NCBI GenBank assembly: GCA_023954095.1
Contig: JAMLIQ010000011.1
Location: forward strand, 1-64,000
Length of the DNA stretch: 64,000 nucleotides
Direction of reading: 5' to 3'
From: Burkholderiaceae bacterium
GTDB lineage: Bacteria > Pseudomonadota > Gammaproteobacteria > Burkholderiales > Burkholderiaceae_C
Numbering within the stretch: position 1 is the stretch's first letter; every line of letters begins with the position of its first letter. This document shows, piece after piece, positions 58,827 through 64,000 of the stretch. Below the pieces are notes generated by a model. It was not told the origin of the DNA. It worked only from the letters and a program-made list of their open reading frames with translations, and made no database searches. The position numbers and the translations under genes are program-made.

Positions 58827-59468
58827 TCAACGGTCAACGGTCGCCAGCCGCACAGCCAAGCCCAGAAACACCAGTCCCGCCACACGGTTAAGCACCGTCT
58901 GTGCCCGCGCCGAGCGCTGCAGCAGCGTGCCAAACACCCCCGAAAAACAGGCAATAGCCCCAAACACCAGCAGCGTGGCCACCATGAAGACCACGCCCAG
59001 CACCATCAGCTGCAGCGCAACACCTCCACGCGCAGGGTCGGCAAATTGCGGCAGAAAGGCCAGGAAAAACACCAGCACCTTGGGGTTGGTCAGATTCATC
59101 ACCATGCCCCGGCCCACCATGCGCCCCAAGCTAGGGCCCTGGGTCACCGGTGCGCCTGTGGGCACCTCGGAGGCCACGGCCGCCGGAGCACGCAGCGCCT
59201 GCCAGGCCAGGTAGGCCAGATAGGCCGCACCACAGAACTTGAGCACGGTGAATGCCACCGCCGAGGCGGCAAACACCGCCGCCAGGCCCAGCGCCACGGC
59301 CGCCGTGTGCACCACCAGACCGGCGCACAGGCCGACCACCACCGCCATGCCTGCGCGCCAGCCGCGCTGGGCCGATTGCAGCAGCACAAAAATATTGTCG
59401 GGCCCCGGAGTCAGGGCCAGAACCACGGCAACACCAAAGAAAGCGATCAGGGTTTGAAGGGTAGGCAT
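58827..59468 (-). CDS. LysE/RhtB-family amino-acid exporter
   Basis: 213 aa, about six transmembrane helices. TPGPDNIFVL near residue 21 is the family hallmark and NLTNPKVLVFF lies in the middle. Exports an amino acid or derivative; substrate not determined. The start at 59468 gives the family N-terminus. Confidence 0.93.
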   Translation of the reverse strand: MPTLQTLIAFFGVAVVLALTPGPDNIFVLLQSAQRGWRAGMAVVVGLCAGLVVHTAAVALGLAAVFAASAVAFTVLKFCGAAYLAYLAWQALRAPAAVASEVPTGAPVTQGPSLGRMVGRGMVMNLTNPKVLVFFLAFLPQFADPARGGVALQLMVLGVVFMVATLLVFGAIACFSGVFGTLLQRSARAQTVLNRVAGLVFLGLAVRLATVDR

Positions 59469-59542
59469 GGAGTTTCCGACGGAAAAAACACGAAGTGGCT
59501 GGCGAATCTGCGCGGCCAAAGAAGTGCATTGTGCATGCGCTG

Positions 59543-59767
59543 CTATCGCATGGGAATGACGAACACGCGGCGCCGGGGCTGGCACATCGGGCCTTCGTAC
59601 GGCCCGCCATCGCGCTCCCAACCGGGGCCCGGCGACACCTGGGCGCAGACGCGCTGGCCGTCGATCTTGCTGCGCCAGTAATACCAGGGCGCGGGCGCAG
59701 ACAGCGCCACCCCGCAGCACAGCGCCGCACTGGCCCACGCCATCGGCAAGCGCCACCCCCTCCTCAT
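59543..59767 (-). CDS. Small exported Cys-containing hypothetical protein
   Basis: 74 aa. Signal-like N-terminus (MRRGWRLPMAWASAALCCGVALSA) and a short mature part with WYYWRSKIDGQRVCAQVSPG, PYEGPMC and a basic end. The two mature cysteines could form a disulfide. The start overlaps the alpha/beta hydrolase stop as ATGA, which supports translation. Family not recognised. Confidence 0.7.
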   Translation of the reverse strand: MRRGWRLPMAWASAALCCGVALSAPAPWYYWRSKIDGQRVCAQVSPGPGWERDGGPYEGPMCQPRRRVFVIPMR

Positions 59768-60729
59768 GGCAGAGACCACCCCGGCAGCGCACGCAAAAAG
59801 GAGTCCACCGCTGCGGTATAGGGCCCTGGGAGCCCCAGCGTTTCATTGACATCCCCATGCGAGAGCGGCTGCGGCAGCACGGTCACGCGCGCACCCAGCG
59901 CCTCGCCCCGCGCCGCAAACGCCCGGGCCTGCGGGCAGGGGCTGCGGCGCAGGCTGGAACACACCACCAGCATCGGGGCTGCGCCTGGCTGCCACTGGTG
60001 CTGCGGCGACACGCTGCGCCAGTAGGCCGGGTCACGGCCAAACGCCTTGTCGAACAAGGGCGCGTGGCGCTCCTCCATGGTCTGCTCGACATCCATGGCA
60101 CCACTGTCAAGTGCCACGGTGCCCAGCACCGGCTGCGCCCCTGTCGCGCGCAGGCGCTCGGGCGACACCGCCAGCAACGACACCAGATGTGCACCGGCGG
60201 AATGCCCCATGAGCACAAAGCGCCGCGCATCCCCACCCCAGCGGTGTGCCTGTTGCTGCGCATGGGACAGCGCCAAGGCGACGTCGCGGGCCTGTGCGTC
60301 GGGCCGGGCCTCGGGCAGCATGCGGTAGTTGACCGACACCAGCACCACGCCCTGGGCCGCCCAGTGCGCCAGCTTGTTCTGTACCAGCCGGTCATGGGCC
60401 TTGTCGCCGCGCCGCCAGCCGCCGCCATGCACCAAAAACAGCACAGGCGCCCCCTGTACCCGATCGGGCACGTAGATGTCCATGCGCTGCTGCGCATCGG
60501 AGCCGTAGGCTACGTCGCGCAACAGGCGCAAACCCGGCGGCAGGGCCTGCTGCGGCCATGCACCGGCGCTGCGGCCTTCTCCATCTTCCATATCACTGGC
60601 GTCCGCCGATCGTCCCAGACGGTCACGCAGCGGACCGGCTGCGGCATTCGCCACTGCCGCAAGGCAAAAAACCAGCACAACGGCCTGCAGGGCCGTGCGC
60701 AACGTCAAAGACAGGGAACGGTAGGGCAT
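59764..60729 (-). CDS. Alpha/beta hydrolase (HSL/BD-FAE type), exported
   Basis: 321 aa esterase-like enzyme. N-terminal signal-like sequence; oxyanion-hole HGGG in LFLVHGGGWRRGD near residue 98, nucleophile GHSAGAH near 172, and a C-terminal His in LSHGDVN. Likely acts on a small ester in the periplasm. Substrate unknown. The start at 60729 (MPYRSLSLT) puts the signal helix at the N-terminus. Confidence 0.88.
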   Translation of the reverse strand: MPYRSLSLTLRTALQAVVLVFCLAAVANAAAGPLRDRLGRSADASDMEDGEGRSAGAWPQQALPPGLRLLRDVAYGSDAQQRMDIYVPDRVQGAPVLFLVHGGGWRRGDKAHDRLVQNKLAHWAAQGVVLVSVNYRMLPEARPDAQARDVALALSHAQQQAHRWGGDARRFVLMGHSAGAHLVSLLAVSPERLRATGAQPVLGTVALDSGAMDVEQTMEERHAPLFDKAFGRDPAYWRSVSPQHQWQPGAAPMLVVCSSLRRSPCPQARAFAARGEALGARVTVLPQPLSHGDVNETLGLPGPYTAAVDSFLRALPGWSLP

Positions 60730-60798
60730 GGAGTGGCGCTTTCGTGACTGCGTCCGCATTGTCCATCGCCTGTATGAAGCCCCTGCAGCGGGCAAGTT

Positions 60799-61632
60799 TC
60801 AAGCGGTAACAATCCAGCCTTCAAGCGGATCCATGTCCCGCGGCAGGCCATACATCGCATCACCTTGCGCGTGGCGTGCATCGGCCCAGGCGGCCTGCAG
60901 CAGGCACAGCACGGCGTCCAGCCGGTCGCCCCGGGCGTCGTCCACCAGTGCATCACGCTGCGCGTGGCTGAGCTTGAGCTGCAACTGCAGGCGCGTTTGC
61001 CCGTTTTCCAGCGCGGTGACCAAGTCCTTGCGGGCGATCAGGCGCTCGGGCGTCTGCTTTGCACAGTCGTCGCTCTTGTAGCTGCGCCGCTGCAGCACTT
61101 CGCGCGCCAGCAGGCCGGGGTAGGCCTCCAGCGCCACACGCCGGGCATCCCCCGTGTGCAGCCCGGGCAGGTACACACCCGCAGCCAGCAACAGGGGTAC
61201 CCCGGCGTGCAGCATGTAAGCCACCGGCGGATTGATCCACTTCATGCTCGGGCTGGATCCGGCAGGCCGGTCGGTGGCGCGGTGGGCCCACTTGGCCCCG
61301 GCCGGGCGTGCGGCGCAGAACGCAGCAAAGGTATCGCGAATCTCGGCACGCGAAAGCTGGCCATAGTGCCGCATGCAGGCGCCCCACTCCTGCGGCCAGC
61401 CAAGCTGCTGCACCAGTGCACGCGGCAGGCCCAAAGGCAGGTCAAAGCCCCCCACCCAATGCCCCGGGGCCGCCAGCCAGCGGCCCCAGGCATCGAGTGT
61501 CTCGAACGTCTCCAGCGAACGCAGGTGTACCCGCGCGCCCGCACGCTCGCCCCGCGCCATCACGATGGGCTTGCGGCGGCTGGGACTACTGGAGAAATCA
61601 ACACCCAGCAGCAGTGGCGGAGGATCCTGCAT
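60799..61632 (-). CDS. DUF429-domain protein
   Basis: 277 aa, cytoplasmic. Begins LLLGVDFSSSPSRRKP, typical of the DUF429 ribonuclease-H-like family, and contains GGFDLPLGLPRALV, ALEAYPGLLAR and DRLDAVLCLLQAAW. Predicted nuclease-like; biochemical role not known. It starts 2 bp after the EamA gene stop. Confidence 0.85.
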   Translation of the reverse strand: MQDPPPLLLGVDFSSSPSRRKPIVMARGERAGARVHLRSLETFETLDAWGRWLAAPGHWVGGFDLPLGLPRALVQQLGWPQEWGACMRHYGQLSRAEIRDTFAAFCAARPAGAKWAHRATDRPAGSSPSMKWINPPVAYMLHAGVPLLLAAGVYLPGLHTGDARRVALEAYPGLLAREVLQRRSYKSDDCAKQTPERLIARKDLVTALENGQTRLQLQLKLSHAQRDALVDDARGDRLDAVLCLLQAAWADARHAQGDAMYGLPRDMDPLEGWIVTA

Positions 61633-61634
61633 GC

Positions 61635-62516
61635 TCACCCCAAGGCCAAGGCCGTCACGCCCAGGGCAATGCACACTGCCCCGCACAAGCGCGCCACGCG
61701 GTCCCCCTCGCCGAGCAGGTGGCCGCCGATCAGGGAGGCAAACAACATGGAGACCTCGCGCGCGGGCGCCACGTGCGACAGCGGCGCCTCGCGCATGGCG
61801 AACAGCACCAGCACATAGGCAATGGGGCTGACCACGGCCACCAGCAGCGCGAAGCGCCACTGTGCACTCCAGAGCACGGCTGCGGTGCGCAGATCACGCA
61901 CCACCACGGGAGCGAGCAGCGCCACGCGCACGAAGTTGCCCATGTAGTCGATGAGGACGGGCGACATCAGCAGCACCTTGACGGCATAGCCATCGACCAC
62001 GGTGTAGCTGGCAATGAAGGCCCCGGTGAGCAGCCCGTAGACCATGCCTTTGTGCACGCGTGCGCGGGCAGCCGGGTCGTGCGCTGCGCGCAGCAGGCCG
62101 GGCCCGCCCGCAATAAGGAACACTCCGCCGACCACGCCCACGATGCCCAGCGCACCAAGCGCCGATATCCGCTCACCGAGCAGCGTGATGGCCACCAGTG
62201 ACGACAGCAGCGGCCCGGTGCCCCGGGCCAGCGGATACACCACCGTGAGATCGGCCTTGCGGTAGCCGCGCAACAAGGTCACGTAATACACCACGTGCAG
62301 TACGCCGCTGGCCACGACGAAGCTCCATTCGACCGCACCCCAGTGCGGCACCACATCCCGTGCCAGCCACCAGCCCAGCGGCGCCCAGAACAGCATCATC
62401 AGTACCGAGGTAAAAAAGGCAAAGCGCGCATCGCCTCCCGCCTTCTTGGCCACGATGTTCCAGACGGCATGGATGAGTCCGGCCAGGATGATGAGGGCGA
62501 ACGCGGTAAGGGTCAC
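61635..62516 (-). CDS. EamA/DMT-family transporter
   Basis: 293 aa with ten expected transmembrane helices in two EamA repeats (residues about 5-135 and 150-290), each ending near an E-R motif (LLGERISALGALGIV; HLLGEGDRVARLCGA). Exports a metabolite, substrate unknown. Co-directional with the DUF429 gene. Confidence 0.9.
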   Translation of the reverse strand: MTLTAFALIILAGLIHAVWNIVAKKAGGDARFAFFTSVLMMLFWAPLGWWLARDVVPHWGAVEWSFVVASGVLHVVYYVTLLRGYRKADLTVVYPLARGTGPLLSSLVAITLLGERISALGALGIVGVVGGVFLIAGGPGLLRAAHDPAARARVHKGMVYGLLTGAFIASYTVVDGYAVKVLLMSPVLIDYMGNFVRVALLAPVVVRDLRTAAVLWSAQWRFALLVAVVSPIAYVLVLFAMREAPLSHVAPAREVSMLFASLIGGHLLGEGDRVARLCGAVCIALGVTALALG

Positions 62517-62541
62517 AGGAGGAAAAGAAAGGCCTCAATGC

Positions 62542-62572
62542 AAAAAGCCGCAGCGCCCGTTGGACCTGCGGC
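62542..62572 (-). terminator. Terminator after folE-BLUF
   Basis: Stem GCCGCAG / CTGCGGC with a 12-nt loop, followed by TTTTT on the minus strand. Lies 113 bp after the BLUF stop. The rest of 62517-62684 shows no gene. Confidence 0.7.
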
Positions 62573-62684
62573 CGTGTGCGGCACGAAGCGTCAGTGATCA
62601 GGCATGCTGTGCTGCGCCCTGCCCGTACCGCGCAGCGGTGCGAGAGCGGGGGAAGGCGCGCAGCGCCTCAGGGGGGTGTGCACT

Positions 62685-63107
62685 CTAGGCCCTGCCGATG
62701 ATGGAGGCGGTGGCCATGAGCTCTTCGAGCAGCGCAAACGACACCTTGCCCGACACCGCATACGGGTCGAGCTCGGGTTTCTCGGAATATTTGAGCAGGA
62801 TGGAGTGGTTGATCTTGGAGAGGTTCACCTGCCCCATGGTCCAGCCGCCAAAGCGCCGTTCGGCAATTTCTTCGTAATGCAGCAGCTCCACGTTCTTGTG
62901 GCGCGGGTCACGCTGGATATGGCCGTAGAGGTCATTGACGGCCGAGCGTCCGCCCTCGATCGCCTGCAGGAAAACCCCGCCGCCGTAGCACAGGATACCG
63001 GTGATGCCGCAGCCCGGATTGTGCTGGCGCGACTGGGTCAGGATGGCTTCAATGGCGTCAGCGGAGGTGTCCACCGCGCGGCTGGCGTAGAGCAGGCGTA
63101 CCAACAT
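62685..63107 (-). CDS. BLUF-domain blue-light photoreceptor
   Basis: 140 aa single-domain flavin photoreceptor. Key residues in BLUF positions: Tyr7 (LLYASR), Asn30 (HNPGCGITGILCY) and Gln48 (FLQAIEG). Their spacing matches Tyr21/Asn45/Gln63 of AppA to within one residue. The C-terminal helix region has no output domain, so it probably signals by protein contact. It follows folE by 6 bp, so both are likely co-expressed. Confidence 0.94.
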   Translation of the reverse strand: MLVRLLYASRAVDTSADAIEAILTQSRQHNPGCGITGILCYGGGVFLQAIEGGRSAVNDLYGHIQRDPRHKNVELLHYEEIAERRFGGWTMGQVNLSKINHSILLKYSEKPELDPYAVSGKVSFALLEELMATASIIGRA

Positions 63108-63113
63108 GGTTCT

Positions 63114-63836
63114 TCACTTTCCGGGAATGAGGGAGAGGAACTCGCGGCGCAGGGCGCTGTCCTTGAGGAACACGCCACGCATCACCGAGTTGATCATTTT
63201 GCTGTCCATCTCGCGCACACCGCGCCAGGACATGCAGAAGTGGCTGGCTTCCATGACGATGGCCAGGCCGTCGGGCTGGGTCTTTTCCATGATGAGGTCC
63301 GCCAGCTGCACCACGGCTTCCTCCTGGATCTGTGGACGGCCCATGATCCAGTCCACCAGGCGCGCGTACTTGGACAGGCCGATCACGTTGGTATGTTCGT
63401 TGGGCATGACACCGATCCAGATCTTGCCGATCACGGGGCAGAAATGGTGGCTGCAGGCGCTGCGCACGGTGAGCGGGCCGACAATCATCAGCTCGTTCAG
63501 GTGCTCGGCATTCGGAAACTCGGTGATCGGCGGCTGGGACACGTAGCGGCCCTTGAACACCTCATTGAGGTACATCTTGGCCACGCGGCGCGCGGTGTTC
63601 TGGGTGTTGTGGTCGTTCCCGGTGTTGATGACCAGGCTGTCGAGCACGCCCTGCATCTTGACCTCGACCTCGTCCAGCAAGGCCTCCAGCTCTTCCGGCT
63701 GGATGAACTCGGCAATGTTGTCGTTGGCATTGAAACGCTTGCGCGCTGCGACGAGCCGCTCACGGATCTTGACGGAAACAGGAACCCCTTCATCCCGGGG
63801 ATCGGGCGCCATGTCGGCTGCAGTTGGTCTGGACAT
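63114..63836 (-). CDS. folE: GTP cyclohydrolase I
   Basis: First step of tetrahydrofolate or pterin synthesis: GTP to dihydroneopterin triphosphate; 240 aa. Zinc-site Cys/His in SACSHHFCPVIGK, the catalytic region GKIWIGVMPN, LSKYARLVDW and the C-terminal Cys region HFCMSWRG. The start at 63836 is preferred to an upstream Met at 63866. Confidence 0.96.
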   Translation of the reverse strand: MSRPTAADMAPDPRDEGVPVSVKIRERLVAARKRFNANDNIAEFIQPEELEALLDEVEVKMQGVLDSLVINTGNDHNTQNTARRVAKMYLNEVFKGRYVSQPPITEFPNAEHLNELMIVGPLTVRSACSHHFCPVIGKIWIGVMPNEHTNVIGLSKYARLVDWIMGRPQIQEEAVVQLADLIMEKTQPDGLAIVMEASHFCMSWRGVREMDSKMINSVMRGVFLKDSALRREFLSLIPGK

Positions 63837-63870
63837 GATCGCATCGTACCAGCGATCCAACGCCACCGAT

Positions 63871-63933
63871 TTTCAGGGTTTTTAGGCCTCTGGCGCTTAT
63901 CCATCAAGCGCAAGCAGCTATCAATTAAATAGC
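63871..63933 (+). repeat. Dispersed repeat, copy 10
   Basis: TTTTTAGGCCTCTGGCGCTTATCCATCAAGCGCAAGCAGCTATC...ATAGC spans the best-preserved element (shown in parts here). The central GCGCTT/AAGCGC hairpin is perfect; the terminal GCTAT/ATAGC hairpin is also present. It lies upstream of folE, in its promoter region. Confidence 0.72.
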
Positions 63934-63950
63934 ATTCTGTCACCGGAACA

Positions 63951-64000
63951 TCAGTAGCGGCTGCCCGAGAGCCACAGCGCCAGCCGCATGAGCACAAAGG
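63951..64000 (-). CDS. 3' end of an unidentified gene cut by the window
   Basis: Only the last 15 or 16 codons are present, ending FVLMRLALWLSGSRY before TGA. The codon pattern and position 115 bp upstream of folE suggest a real gene running in from the right. Not identified; too short to assign. Confidence 0.35.
   Translation of the reverse strand, partial: FVLMRLALWLSGSRY

Overview
The window is GC-rich and gene-dense. It reads as chromosome from a betaproteobacterium of the order Burkholderiales, most likely family Comamonadaceae (Acidovorax-like). The basis is protein style, conserved housekeeping orders (hrcA-nadK-recN-rapZ; lolB-ispE-tRNA-Gln-prs-rplY-pth), and a group I intron in tRNA-Ile(CAU) of the kind known from Azoarcus. 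Species cannot be fixed from the sequence alone. I see no phage, transposase, CRISPR array or integron.

Region 1 (1-10.8 kb) is purine uptake and oxidation. A partial adenosine/adenine deaminase lies downstream of a four-gene BMP-type nucleoside ABC importer. A LysR regulator then diverges from xdhA-xdhB. Region 2 (10.8-22.6 kb) is signalling and efflux: a Cache-HAMP-PAS-GGDEF cyclase, a Crp/Fnr regulator, an EAL-CBS-GGDDF protein, and an AcrAB/OprM-like RND pump controlled by a divergent TetR regulator with an AcrR-type operator. Region 3 (22.6-32.2 kb) resumes purine catabolism. It holds membrane cytochrome-c urate oxidase (puuD), xdhC, HIU hydrolase, a GntR regulator, allantoinase puuE, a uraD-allantoate amidohydrolase fusion, an M20 hydrolase and an NCS2 purine permease. 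A GTGTATACAC-type operator recurs before uraH/gntR, the permease and, more weakly, puuD, which suggests one GntR regulon. Together the genes would convert purines to xanthine, urate, 5-hydroxyisourate, OHCU, allantoin, allantoate and ureidoglycine.

Region 4 (32.3-41 kb) has malic enzyme maeB, tRNA-Arg(ACG), a two-gene unit (CHASE2 nucleotide cyclase plus a FecR-TPR-beta-barrel fusion protein) and the intron-bearing tRNA-Ile(CAU). Region 5 (41-55.3 kb) is housekeeping: hrcA, nadK, recN, rapZ, mutM-dynamin-mutY, TPR-lolB-ispE, tRNA-Gln, prs, rplY and pth. Region 6 (55.3-64 kb) is mixed metabolism: ferredoxin, amidase, a DUF945 protein, transporters, a hydrolase, a DUF429 protein, and folE followed by a BLUF photoreceptor.

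The most unusual observation is a family of degenerate repeats of about 50-60 bp with two potential hairpins. There are ten copies in nine places. Most are intergenic, but three lie in frame inside purine genes (xdhA, xdhB, puuD), at least two of them in interdomain linkers.
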